This document shows, in pieces, positions 39,780-52,989 of a stretch of 64,000 bases of DNA; position 1 is the stretch's first letter; every line of letters begins with the position of its first letter. The DNA comes from Rhea pennata (lineage: Eukaryota; Chordata; Aves; Rheiformes; Rheidae). The stretch is taken from the NCBI RefSeq assembly GCF_028389875.1, contig NC_084674.1:13425501-13489500 (forward strand), read 5' to 3'. Made by a program: the position numbers and the translations under genes. A model generated the notes under the pieces. It saw nothing but the letters and a program-made list of their open reading frames with translations, searched no databases and was not told the origin of the DNA.

Positions 39780-39887
39780 CCCCCCCCCCCATGAAGTTAT
39801 GAAGTTCAAAGGACAGAGTAGCCTTATAGGGTTTTAATTGGAAAGCAGCTGCTTGACCCTGGTTGTCTAAACCTGGGGGGGGGGGGG
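39780..39887. repeat. C11 and G13 homopolymers facing each other
   Basis: C11 at 39780-39790 and G13 at 39875-39887 are complementary and separated by 84 bases, so they could pair in single-stranded DNA or RNA. They lie about 100 bases after the mini CpG island. Confidence 0.85.
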
Positions 39888-42412
39888 TTTCTGACAAACT
39901 CGTGGTTTTGTAATCCTTATGGCTGTCTGAACCTTCGACCTCTCTGCTTTATGGCCAGAGCTTCGTTGTCACTGTTGGTCCCTGCAGTTCCTTTCAAAGC
40001 AGACTGCCTTGTGAGTGTCTGTTTCCACTTTGCCGCTGTGTCCTGTTAAGGAAGGGCATTAATTCATACCTGATATACTGAAAGGGCAAGGACTTTTGAA
40101 CTTGCACAAGAGCTTGGGGAGGGGGAAATAAGCGTAGCGAAAGCATGTCTTGCTGATGCAAATGAGTACAATGAAAACAATCTTGAGAGATCAAGGGAAA
40201 TGTGGGCATGCTACCAGCGTTCAAATTCAGTCAGATACAGATTATTTGTAAGATTAACATAAAAGTACCTAGTTTTGCTGAGTTTGTTGTAAGCTGTTAA
40301 GATTTAACTCAGGGTTAGTTTTTTCATTGCCTCAGTATGAACTTTGCTTGTTGACAACTTTGAAGATATGACTGTCCCCCACCCCGATCCCAGGTGAATG
40401 GACAAGCAGAGTTTTGCTAGACCTTTCTTCATTAAAGACTTCATTTTTGATCCTGGTATTGACTCCTGTCACTTCATATGACAGGAGTGAGTCTGTAGGG
40501 TTTGGTGGTAGTATTCACAACCTCTTGTCAATGGGAAGCCAAGACCGGAAGGACTTTTTGTCACTGATGTCTGCCTGTTGTTAGAGGAAGAAGGAACACT
40601 GATCCGCTTTGAGAATCAGTTGTGCTTCCTCAAGATAAAAGTTCCTGGAGCCAGTGACCATTAGTGGATGGGTTTTAGAAGAACAGTGGGGAAATAAAGG
40701 GGTTAGAGTAGTTTCAGCAGGTATCTGATTCCTGCTTGTAGTGGGCTATATTCCTTTTAATGCGTATAGTAAAACAAATCAAAGTAGCATTAGAATATGT
40801 AGAGATGGTGTAAGTTCATTTGTGTAGGCTGTAATTGCTTTAGTACTTTTAATCCTTCGTTTACTGGTGAACGAGGTGCCGCCATGAGTTCTGTTGTGCC
40901 TGAAGGGACTGTTTGCGTGGTGGTGTGTACCTGCCCGGCTGCCAAGGGCAGTGTCTGTTCTGTAGAAACACTTTGAAATGCACCTTTCTAAAGGGCTGTC
41001 TTAAAAGTCGCGGTGGCCTGCGCTCGGTTGGTCAGTGACAGCATTCTGCTGCATGAACGCATGAATAAAACTTGTGGAGGCCTTTGGCCTCTGAGTGAGC
41101 AGGGCTGAGGGAGATGTGTTCGGGAGGGAAGAGTGCCTTGTGGGGGTCGGTAGGTGCCCTTGTGATCAGAGAGGTGACTGGAGAGCTTTGAGGACTGCCT
41201 TGCTGCCGGCTTGAAGTGAGGATAACTTAATAATGAACCTCATTTTGATTAAAAAATGTATTAAACTGTAACTCCCATGTAATGTACTTTATATTCTCGA
41301 GCTGTTATTTAGCAGTTGATGTTACTGAAATACTCTTGAGCCAAGAGTTCAGCATTTCCAACTAGTACTGGTATGCATGCTTGTTTAAACACTATTAAAT
41401 TTGTGTTTATTGTTCTTGTAAATTGCTGACATTGCCGTGTATTAAAACATTAAAATAAACTTTATTTCTGTAAATGAAATCTCTTTTCTCTTGAAACTGA
41501 AACAGTGTCTTTTTTTTAATCACTTTAAGGAATTTTGCTGGTGCCTAATGCTTGTCTGACAACTTAAAGGAGTGTTTTTATTGATGTTTTCAAATTAAAG
41601 CCATTTTTTTGACTGAAGGGCTATGTGTAAAGAAGATGCAGCTGGTTTAAAAATAATAAAAAAAATTACTGCTTTAAAAATAAATTCTTCCCCTCTCCCT
41701 GAAGTTCCCCAAAGGAATTTTTCTCTGGGATAGTGCAGTGCGCAAGAGGGCAGTGTTTGCTTACAATGTAGGATCTTAATGATAAATATGTAGGGTAACA
41801 GGTCAGCCTGGATGGAGTGACCTTACTTTAAAATGAAACAAAATTAAGTAGCAGATTTGGAACTGAACTGTGGCTTATCTTCCTCATTCCCAAAGAAAAC
41901 TAACTCTGGTTTAAAGAAGTTCATTTTGGCTGTTTCGATGGTGGTCCTTTATACTTTAAGCAATTAAAAAGTATAGCCTGTTCATAATGTGCGTTACATG
42001 ACAGACAAGTAATGCAGATGAGGTAAAATAACTGGCTTTCAAGTAAGTCACATGTGAGGGGAACGACTCTACATCCACATAGACTGGGTCATTTTTTTTT
42101 ATCTTACATTTATGGAAAGATAATCTAATTTAAAGCAATTGGAGAGGTGGGAACAATGGTATTCTGTGTGCACATAACAATTTCACATTTCTATCTTCCC
42201 TTCCTCCCCAGGTCATTTAACAATTTAGTAACCGCAAGGTAGTTGTAGTGAATCCTTTCTGAACTGTTCCTGTGCTATATAAAGCTTCCTGTGTAAGACT
42301 GCAGTAGAATTAAACTTCTTTTTAGGTGTGTGTACTGGGTTACTTTAACATAGTGATTTTTCACATGGAGTTTTTACCTATATGTATCATAATTTTCAGT
42401 CGAACACTTATT

Positions 42413-42424
42413 CCCCCCCCCCCC
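42413..42424 (+). repeat. Poly(C) run of 12
   Basis: Simple homopolymer in EEFSEC intron 1. Confidence 0.9.
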
Positions 42425-44525
42425 TTTAGACATTACTTTCCATTTCTGTGTGTATTATCACTTTTGGTAATGGTGTAGTAGTGAGACTAGTCTACTTGGC
42501 TGTTATTATCTATTTTGTGCCCTCTTCTGATTCTTCTTTTTTTATTTTTTTTTTGACTTGAAGCTGATTTTTCCCATTAGAATAACAGGTTCAACAGGCT
42601 CCTAAGCTATGCAATAACCTTTAAGTAATATTGGATGACAAACACAGAAGTGTATTCCTTTCCTTCTTATGGGTGGAAAAATTTAAAAGGAGCAAGGAAA
42701 TCATCTCCTGATCTCAAAATCGATACTGAATAATAACTTCCTAAGTAGAAGTAGGAAAGAGTTAAGCCAGAAACATACTGTTTGCAGTGCTTGTGTTTTT
42801 TTTAAAAAAGTGTATATCTTGGTTTTGAAGATGCAGTTTATAATTTAATTCTCCATCTTAAATATAGATTGAAAACCAGAGCTTTATTGAACAGTTTCTT
42901 TGTTTGAATGTTAGATTGTCCATTGCTAATGTAAAGCAACTTTTCTATGAAGCTTTTGAGTGCTTGTGTGCATACTTGCTTATATAAAGCAAAATTGTAC
43001 TAATTCACATTTCATTATTTGAAACAAACTTGACAGCTTCTCAAGAAAACATAATAACTATAGGCTGTTATGGTGCTGAGCAAGTCTGTTGTTTGATCAT
43101 TCTTCCTATTGATTTAAAAACAGAATATCTTTGTTCCATCATACTGTGTATTAGCATTCATCAAATAACTACATGGCCTTTCATTTCAGTTTTGCTTCAT
43201 GTTTCTTCTTGCTTGAAATTTTTCAAGCTATTTGGGAGAGTGGTTGAGTTTTATTAATCAGTTTTTAGATGTTTTAAATATAGGCTAATATTGTGAAGTC
43301 TTATACTAGATTTTTATAAAGGTATAACTTAAGGATATGAAGCATGTTTATTTTGACCAGTGTAATTTTTAATTATAAATTTCAATGACATTTTTCAAAG
43401 TAGTATTTTTACTTACAATGGATGTGTTTGCTTGCTATATGGTTCAATTTAGCAATTCAGTGATCTACTAATCATCAAACCTTTATTAAAAGGTTCTACT
43501 GTATTTGTTCTACTGCTTGATTTAGGAGCTGCCTTCAATTAGTAGATGCTAGATATAAGTTGGATTGTACATTGCTTGGTATAGAATGCAACTTTTAAAG
43601 GAAAAACAACTAGTTTAACCAGATGGGGCTGTGAACTTTGTTTCCTAATTATGTCTGTTCTTGTTGTTTATACCAGAAATAACCATGTATGTTCTTGGAG
43701 GACTGCTACAAAGTGCCTAAAAAAAAAAAAAAAAACGCAGATGGAAAAATCAAGGGTGTAATTCCAGAGAAGATGTATGACAAATCTTCCAGCTAAGAAA
43801 GCAAACCAAACCTCTGTGTTTCCATTGTTCATAGGTGGAATAAAAAGTTGTTTGAGTGTGACAGCTAGTTGTTTTCTATCCTGGAACTGTTTGGTTGGCC
43901 TGGCAAGCTAGAGAGCAAGGACAGATGTTACTTGATGGTAATTTCCAGCTGGATTCGTGCATGCATTTTATTCTGCGGGTCACAGCTCATAATGGAGCAA
44001 AATTGAGTGAGAATTCCAGCAAAGAAAGGCTTGAACAGCTCATATGATAGCTATGATTGCAAAGATACTGGCTGTTCTGTGAGAAAATATTCTCAATACT
44101 ATCTGTAAAATTCAGATTAAATAGCCATTCTGAAGTGCTTCCTTTAAACTGTTTGATTCCATAAGCATTGCAGGCTAAGTAAATACCAGTAATTCTTATT
44201 TCCCATCTCCTTATCAGTTATTCCACCGAAATGTTTATGCACAGCCTATCTAATCTCTTGAAGTGAACATGAAATGGTTAGTGTTGGCTTCCAATTTGAA
44301 TTAAGATCTTTTTCAAGCCTAAGCTGATTAATTCTATATTAGATTGTGTAATTATCAGCATTACCAGCAGCAGAGGTGGTTGCAACCAGACAAATATGTA
44401 TGTTGAATATGACAGTAGAATGTGAATAGTAGAAGAAAAGAAAATAGAATAAAGAGTTTAAACAAAAATGAGTCATATTCAGCAGCATCCCGGGGGTAAA
44501 GGATGGCATGGGGACTTAAAAACCC

Positions 44526-45015
44526 CACAGAGTCACAGATGGTTGAGGTTGGAAGGGAACTCTGCAGATCATCTAGTCTAACCCCGTTACAGGGTCACCT
44601 AGAGCATGTTGCACTGGATCGTGTCCAGGCAGGTTTGGAATATCTCGGAGAAGGAGACTCCACAACCTCTCTGGGCAACCTGCTCCAGCACTGCGTCACT
44701 CACAGTGAAGTTTTTCCTCATATTCAGGTGGAACTTCCCGTGTTTCAGTTTGTGCCCGTTGCTTCTTTGTCCTGTTCCTGGGCACCACTGCAAAGAGTCT
44801 GGCCCCATCCTCTTGATACCCTCCCTTAAGGTATTTGTAGATGCTGATAAGATTCCCCCCTCAGTTTTCCGTTCTCCAGGCTGAACAGGCCCAGCTCTTG
44901 CAGCCTTTCCTCGTAGGGGAGATGCTCCAGTCCTCTGATCATCTTCGTAGTCCTATGCTACAAAGCCCTATGCTCTCCAGTAGTTCCTTGACTCTTGTAC
45001 TGGGGAGCCCAGTAC
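44526..45015 (-). mobile_element. CR1 LINE, 3' end fragment, minus orientation
   Basis: The sequence follows the well-known avian CR1 3' region in reverse complement: the GGTTGAGGTTGGAAGGGA segment near 44541, AGATCATCTAGTCTAACCCC, AGGAGACTCCACAACCTCTC, CTGAACAGGCCCAGCTCT and CTGGGGAGCCCAGTAC near the end. The 3' end of the element is at the left. It is 5'-truncated, as is usual for CR1, and holds only the 3' end, so the short open frames on it are not functional genes. It is fairly intact, suggesting a moderately recent insertion. The terminal short direct repeats typical of CR1 are degraded. Confidence 0.93.
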
Positions 45016-46049
45016 AAATCAAAGTTTGGATTTTGGAATTTTAGCAGAAGTTGACCCAGGTAAGAATCAGTGCCTCTCACCCCTGCCCCTCCAAGAGAAG
45101 ATTCGGAGAAAAGACGATTCATTTGGGTTTACTGTTTAGCATGTTTAAAAATTTCGTATTTTTCTTCAGTTTGTACTGCTGTAGAAGAATCATGAGGGTT
45201 GTTTTGTCCACTGCTGACTTGCTTTCTCCAAAGTACCAGAAAAGTTGATTTAATCCAATCCCCCTGTAGCACTTTGTCTTCTCTGCCAAAGCTTTCCTTT
45301 GTCTTATTTGGGGCCCAATATATGATTGACATATAATAATAGGTGGTACTCTCAGATATCAAGCCTTATTTTTAAATAGAAAGCTTTGCCTTGATTTGTT
45401 GTGCAAAGTTTCAACTGTCTTTTATTTCCATTAAATGTGTTGTAGAGCAGGTGGCGTATTTTAATGGAGATGATTCCTGCCTATGTAAAATTTGAAATGT
45501 CCTTTGAGAACTTGTTGGATAAGGAGAGCTGTAGAAATGTTTGAGAGTTGTTGATAGAGCTATCCAATTATATTAACCAGGGTAGGCAAGGGAAAATGTC
45601 TTTTGTCCCAGACATTTATTCATGACTAAATCTACTTTTGTTAAATTAAACACTTTCTTTCCAGCATTATTGCTTTGGAGAAGAAACTTTCCAAAGTATG
45701 TGAAAGCTGCAATTCAGAGAAAGAAACAAAATTATTGTATTTCTCTTTTTGGGGATCAAGAAGAGGGGGAGGGAAAATGGATTCCTTGTATTTGACTGTG
45801 CTGTTGGATAAAAGACAAAGCTCGGTCTTTCTTGCTGACTAATGTCATCATCAAGGCATGTTTTTCTCCCACGGAGCAATTTTGTCTCCATTGAGACCCC
45901 CACAGCCATTGGCAAGACCATGGCCTGAGATTAAATCTCATGCTTGGGTGAAATTCTAATGACTGTAATTGTTTCCTCTTTTCAAGTCTGTGGTCCCTTC
46001 ATCAAAGAGTGGTGCGGAAATTATGCAGTTATGTTGTGAAAAGGGAGGT

Positions 46050-46430
46050 CATGATTACCTGAACCTGCGGTTGACTTTGGGGGGATTCTGTGTCGTGTTC
46101 TGGCAGTGGTTATCCACTCTGACATTCCAGTATGTGATATGATTTAAAATGTGGCTTAGAGTATATACGTGGCGTGCCACAGTCCTCTCTGGGGTTTGTG
46201 TGGCTCTTGCTAGGCTACTGCCCACTGTTGGATGGTTGTTACCACTCTGCCGGGAGGGTGGTGGCGGCTCTGCTATATCAGCCATCTCCACTGGAATAAG
46301 ACTCATGGAAAAGATGTGAATGTGGGTCAGAGTAGGTTGCTGTGAGTGGTCTGTTGCAAAAGACAGAGTCCAAGCTGGTGCAGTTGTGAAACAGTGTATA
46401 GCAGGTGCTGGACTTGCATCTCCCCTAGGT
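46050..46430 (-). other. Unclassified stretch with an open minus-strand frame
   Basis: A minus-strand frame stays open for about 126 codons; the first ATG is at 46306 and it ends after NRRFR near 46055. The sequence is richer in GC than its surroundings. I do not recognise the translation and see no exon-quality acceptor. It may be part of an old, unclassified repeat or simply a chance frame. Confidence 0.25.
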
Positions 46431-48428
46431 TGTAAAGGGCCAGGAACTTACTGGCAAGCGTTGGTTTGCTAACTCACTCATACATGTCAGCATTTACTGA
46501 AAGCTTCCAACATCTTGAAGAATTGCACCATGGTAGTGTTAGATGTGGAGACACTGAGTATAAGTATGTGTGAATGTGAATATGAAAATACTGTGCAGTT
46601 TTCTAGAGGTAATTTGCCTGAGCCTGCAGATTTGGTAGCAATTGAAGGCTCTCTACTTAACGAGATGCTAAATTTCTGCCTCTGACTGCATACCACTTCA
46701 TGTTATGCCTGCTGTGGAAACTTGTTTTCCTGACTTCTGTGTTTAAATAATTCTGTTATGTTTTTGCATTGAATTACTTAGTCTGCATCCTAGTGATGCA
46801 GAGAAACAGTTTGATTATACATTGAAATATATACATGCATCTATTCTGCTATGTGTTGGAAAAATTCAGATGAGTAGTTTGGGTTATTTGACTTTATCAT
46901 GCAGCTCTACATGTATGTAACTTTGGAACCGTACTCCTACTCAAAATTCTTTGGTTTATCGAAAAATCATATGATGTGCATTAGAGGACAAAATTTTTGG
47001 AGTTTAAATTGTAATAATTTATGAAATGTCCTTTAAAGACAGTTGAAGACTTGACGGAGAGGCATTTCAGTAGAGGATAAGGGAAAACGTCAAACCTGAT
47101 ATATCATGTTAACGATCTAGACTGCAGTTAGAAAAAAATCCCTCAAAACATCAAGTTATTTTTAAAAGCACTTAGCATCAGCATCTTTCCCTGACTAACT
47201 TGTCTCTTTGTGGCTCAGTTATATAATGAATATTCAATTAAGAGTATTCAAAAGCAAAACAAAAAATCCCGAGCGTTAACAGTGCTGTTCACCTATATGA
47301 CTAGCTTTTGACATATAGAATGGAGACTTTGGCCTGTATCTGACAATATTATAACTTTGGAATAGTGTTATCAAAAATGGCTTATCTCCTTTTCTCCTTC
47401 CCTGTGTCAAAAATTTAGAGTGTCAAAAGCAGTTTTTTTCATGCAAAATAACATAGGGGTGCCTGTATTTGTGTACACCCACTCTAGAAATTGAAATAAT
47501 TCTTGCGTCTTCATTTTTGAGTACAGCATAATAACAGTTTTGCTGAACATTAAAAAATAATGAATGGGGCATCCTGAAGGCTGGAGTTTAAAGAAATATT
47601 TTTCGTACTTTTAGTTTGCTTGCTTTGTGTTAGATTTTTTTTTTTTTTTAAACCTTGCGGTAGGGACAAATATACACATTCCCTTCCTCCTGATTTGTCC
47701 CAAAGCAGACTGTCTGCCCTGTGAATGAGCAACGTGAGTTTGTGTTAACAGGATATAAAGCTGGGGTCTGGTATGCAATTAAAAAAACCAAAATCCTTTA
47801 GGTTTCAGATACAGAGTACAGTATGGACATGATAAAAGCAGCCAAGGTCAGCTCAGCTGGAATAGTAGAGCCATGACAACCTGTCAGATGCTGGGGAGCG
47901 TTGTACGGTGACAGACCTCATTGAAATGCAGGATACTTGGGTGGTAGCCTATAGATGGCAAATGCTGATTTGTAGTAGGTGAGAAAAATAGCCTATCTGT
48001 CTGTTTTTCCAAAATCAAGTATATTCTGGAAAGTGAGGTTTGCTGCTGAATAGTAATCACTATTAAAAGTATTTTAAAAGCTGTTGTAATATCTCTTTCT
48101 AACTCTGTTAGTTCCCAGCCACCAAAAATTGAGCTTTGACAACCTTTGAGCATGTCACCAAGCCTGTATTCTTGCTAGGTGACTTCAGCATTTCATTAAG
48201 AAGTGATTAATACTCTTTAATTATACAGTAGTGATGCATATACAGTTAGAGATGCTGTTGCTTTATTGAATTTGGCCTGTGACTAGCAATTTCAGCGGAT
48301 TTTTTCTTGGCTGGAGTTTGTTGCCATGCAAGAATATTCAAATAAGTAGCAGAGAGGAGATGATAGTCTTGGCATTGTTTGTAATGATAATATTGCCTGT
48401 CCTTTTGGAGGAAAATGAAAAACATCAC

Positions 48429-48430
<2 letters not shown>

Positions 48431-48475
<45 letters not shown>
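48431..48475 (-). repeat. T45 homopolymer, possible retroposed poly(A) tail
   Basis: Uninterrupted T45 on the plus strand. Read on the minus strand it is A45, preceded by AATAAA about 20 bases upstream (plus-strand TTTATT at 48496-48501). That is the spacing of a poly(A) signal to its tail. The parent transcript was not identified and no clear target-site duplication was found, so simple slippage growth remains possible. Confidence 0.75.
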
Positions 48476-49312
48476 CTTTAGAACTTCCAGAAAATTTATT
48501 CTGAGATCCATGTGCAGACTTTGCTTTTGGCAGCTGAATGTCACCGGTACGTTGTATACCTCTCTTAGATGGAGGAGAATAAACCTTACAGCAGGTTGAT
48601 CTTGAAACTTGCAGTTGGAACTGGCTTTTCTCCTCTATTCATATTTCAGGCAGTTCCACATGTGAATTAAAATCCCATTTGGGAGGGACAATGCAGTAGG
48701 AAAGGAGGTTGAAGAACAGTTTCCTAATATTTACATTGTGGTGGTCTTATCTGTGTGAGTATTAGAAAGATGAGAAGAGAAAAGGTTCTCAACATCGCTA
48801 AAAGCTGGCCTGGTCTACTTTGTCGTGGCTGGGTGAAGATCGAGTTTAGGCGGGCCCTGCTGCTGTGAGGGAGAACGGCTCGTGGCAGAGAGAATGGGTT
48901 GCTGATAGCCTGCTCTTGATATACTACTATTTTTTCCCTTCCTTAATTATATAGCCAGGTTGCTTCCAGGTTTAACGGTATACAAGCTGTCGTTCTTGTT
49001 TAGTAATGCTACTGAAATGCAATAGGCTCTTTGCCTACCCAGTGGTGCTGTTGAGGGAACAGATTTCTGCTGCTGACTCTTGGAACTGAAAACTTCAACG
49101 CTTTCATTTTGCTGATAAAGCCCTTCCTAAAACTGGTGTGCTTTGGCTGCCCTGGGATGCTGTGATTTAATTTTCCTTGGATCAACAGAACTTTAAATCA
49201 TCCCTTCAAGAGAAGGAGCAAAATATCTCATTATACTTTTAACTCTTATTTTTTTTACTTGCAGAGAATATTATGTAGATTTAAAACATGATGACTACTA
49301 AAAGAGCAAATA

Positions 49313-49341
49313 TAAATGTATATATAAATATATATATTCCC
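49313..49341. repeat. AT-rich simple repeat
   Basis: A short tract of TATA/AAATAT units in EEFSEC intron 1. Confidence 0.8.
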
Positions 49342-52250
49342 TCTATAGTCTTTTAATTTCTTTTCTCCACTAACAATTACCTTGATTAACAAGAACCTCT
49401 AGAGATAAAAATGATGTATTTAAAATTGTAAATGTGTGTTAGCCTTGCTGTGTTAAGGGAGGAAAAATTAAAATCCAATTCAGGTGATTCTTTTTCATTT
49501 TTTTTTTAAAAACACTATGTAGATTGGTCATTAAAGTCTATTTCAATTTCCTTCTAGATTATTTACCTTTTTTTCTCTCTATGCTGTGTATTTCAGCATT
49601 ATATTTTACAACATAGCAAGAGATTTTTTGATTTTTTTTCTCAAAAGGAGATTAACTTTATCTTTTTAAATGTATCTTATAAAGTAATTTATTGGAAATA
49701 CTTTAATCCAACTGAATTTAACTTTGGGGTTTCCAGTTAGCTGTCAGTAAGAATATACTTAATAGATTTTTTTTTTTGTATTTCTCTCCCATTATTTTTA
49801 CGTGATTCTTCCATAGCAGTTGTCTCTACCAGTTGTGAAGACCAGAGGGTTAGATAACAAATGAAATATATTTACTTAAGTTCACCTAATGGAATTCATA
49901 TGCTGAGTCTTCTATCCTTCGTTCTATAATTCTAGTTTTTGTTGTTAGAAAGTTTAATTTAGAGTCTAATTTTCTCTTTGAATATGTGTCTAGTAGAGAT
50001 GAATGTGAAACAAGACTTAACAAAATGTGAAGAGTAGCAGGTAGATGTGTAAAAAAAAATCCCACAAAGCAAAATTAGCTAAGAATGTGCTTCTGGAAAA
50101 AGGGAAGTGTATAATACTGAGATATTCTTGGTGTACTTCTGACACTGGTTTGTATTGACTCTTAGGAATTTCTTCTTAGTCACTTGAACTATGTCATGAG
50201 GGTTAAATTAGCATGTGCAGATACTTTTGCTGAATTTCTGGGCACCTCACTTTGTTTCTAGTCCAAGCTAGATTGTGATACCTGAGGGTCCATAGCTGGT
50301 ACTTTTTCAATTTAACAAATGATGTTCTGAAATACTTTGGTTATGTTGCTCCATGAAAGTGTAAAGTGATAGTGCCAGATGATTAGGAGTGGCAGAGTTA
50401 CTGCTTTGCACTTGATACTATTGAACAAATAAGGGGTTGAGCGTGGAGGACGAAGAGTTGGGAGACCTGTAGTACTTTCCCCTGTCGATCCTTTGTGGTC
50501 AGAAGCACAAATCTGGCCTTGCTGAAGGTTCTGATCTTGATTTGATATTTCACGTAACCAGCAGATGTTACTATTCACAAAAACCTTTGTTTACGCAACT
50601 TGCCACTACTACTTGGTAAAATGCCTATACCCCTGAGTCAACCCTTTTATTTTATTCAGCGTTGTTCATTCATCCTAGAGAAGATGGGGGAGAACTTGCT
50701 TTGAAATATTCTGAAAATCTGTAAAAATCATAACATGTTCTCTTATGTTTAAACTGTTCTGTGAAATTATAATGCAGGGAACCACTACATCTTTTGAGAT
50801 TATTCAAAATACCTAATAGCAAAAGGTCTAAACCTAGCTTCCATAGTTAGTTGCTCTGTTCTCTATTCATACCAGTAACACTTTTTCAATAATAAAGTAA
50901 ATCATTCAAGGTATTTTAAGAAATTTCTTAAGCTAATATTCAACCAACAAAAACTTAAGTACCTTTTTATGGTGTTTATTCTGCTGTTGAACTAAACCTT
51001 TTAAAAAGTCATCTTCATTTAAAAAGTTCACGATACCTTAACTTTTTCAGTTACAGAAGGCAGGTTCTCCTTCCCTCCTATTAGTGCTGCTTAAATTTTA
51101 AGCACTGTTACTGTCCCTTATCTTTATGTGGTTATACATCGTTAAATTCCAGCCCCTCTTAATACAGTATAAATTCCAGTCTTGGCAAGTATTGTATTTA
51201 GTTTTATTTAGTAATTAAACTCTGCATTGATTTCCTCCTTTACAATGAACATTACCTTTTTTTTATTACAGTGGAGCTTTTATTAATTATATGAATGCTG
51301 TATTATTGTGAAACACAAATGCCATACAGCCTGCGATATCTGGATTGCTTTGTAGTGTTGGCAATTTAGATAGTGTATCCAGCATAATATAGTTTGTTTT
51401 GTCCTGAAGTACTGGGATGTGAGATTTACATGACTGTTGACCCCTTGGGACTATTCTGAAATGAGGTGTATATCTTGTGAGGCAATACTAGTCAGCAAAA
51501 ATTTAAATAAAAATAAATACAGTGTCAAAAGCTCTTCTATTCCTCTGGCAGAAAGTATGAAATAGTACCGTATGCTTGATAATGGTTTCCTTGGAGAAGA
51601 TTCTCTGGCATAATGTGATTTAACTTAGTGAAATGACAAGCTATAAAGAATGCTTGTTATTTTCATGATTTGATACTAAATTGTTAAATGGGACCGGATG
51701 TCTACTATGGACTGAAGGCCAGAGAATTGAGTCTGAAATTAATCTCTTACGGAATTTGGGTGGTGAATCAAATCTGTCTTTTTAACAAATAGAATTTTAG
51801 TGTTTTTCAATGCTGAAAACCTTGCTAAAGCGGACTAGGAATAAACTGATACGTCACTACTTTGAGTTCAGTTTCAAGTGATGAGTTTGCAGTGGTTTTT
51901 ACATGTAAAGCTTTTGGGGTAGTTTAGAATGAATTTTTAAAACCTTAGTAATAACCATGGCAACGTTAACTCATCAAATACTAACCTCTTCGTCTGAAAC
52001 TTGTAGCTTGTAAGTGAACAGGGTGCCTAATATTCAGAGTTGCAGCAGGGCATATTGACTGACTGCTTGCTAGACTGGTTATGAAAGTTTGGGTTCTCCA
52101 AAACACTTTTGTCACCTTAGCTCTGTTTATCTGTGTGCAGTGCAGAGAATGAAAGGGAAAGTATCGTTTTTGCAGAGCTGGCATTCTTCATTTAACTGTT
52201 TTGGAACTGGTTTTAGAAAGTTTTTTTTCTTTTCCTGTGCCATACTGCTC

Positions 52251-52315
52251 TAGCTGCATAGTAATGCAGCTATATGCCAAGTTCTATTTCAAGAACTTGG
52301 CACAGAACTTGGCAT
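52251..52315. repeat. Two adjacent perfect hairpins plus a third matching arm
   Basis: TAGCTGCAT (52251-52259) pairs exactly with ATGCAGCTA (52264-52272) across a 4-base loop. Two bases later TGCCAAGTTCT (52275-52285) pairs exactly with AGAACTTGGCA (52292-52302) across a 6-base loop. A second copy of the right arm, AGAACTTGGCAT (52304-52315), could replace the first and extend the stem to 12 pairs. It lies inside EEFSEC intron 1, so it is transcribed in the pre-mRNA. Confidence 0.88.
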
Positions 52316-52989
52316 AAAAACTGAGATTGTAGAGCACACATGCTGCATATATGTTTATTTTCATTCTTGATCCACCACTGCTGCTCTTGTGAGGGATACA
52401 GTTCATGTTGCTATTTGGAGATAGTGAAGGTTGGGGAGTTTAGCTTTAAATTGTGTATCATGAAGTTGTAAAATTGTATATCGTAAAGTTGAACAGATTT
52501 TTCAGTTCTCATATGAATGGAGTTGTATATTGATGTGTAGGACAGAGTAATAGATATATTTTCCTTAGTTTTCTTATATAAATAATAAAAAACCTTGGCT
52601 ATCCATTTACTAGCAAGTTGCAGCAGGATTATTAGCACTTTGGTCTTCTGCAACAGATTTGCTTCAAAATTTGGTTTGACCATACTCCAAAGTACAGAAG
52701 ACTTTGGAATATAATTCTGGTAACTTGAGGTAACCTTTTTTCCTTTCTGCTCAGATTTCCTACTTAGATGTCTGTGCTCAACAGAGAAGCCAAAGCTGTA
52801 TCTAAACATGTGGGAGAGTTAATCATATGTAGAGGATGTAAACCGAAGCAGGCATGTTTTACTCGCCAGTACTTGTAGTGGGTCTCTTTATGCCTTGGTT
52901 TCTCCCTCCGTTTGATTCTGAATTTTTGATGAAGCTTGCCTTCATGATTGAAACACTTTGGACCCGTCGTTATCCATAGCGATCTGTCA

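Noticed and set aside
44503-45044. Four overlapping open frames as possible small genes
   Set aside because: They lie within the antisense CR1 3' end and are not genes.
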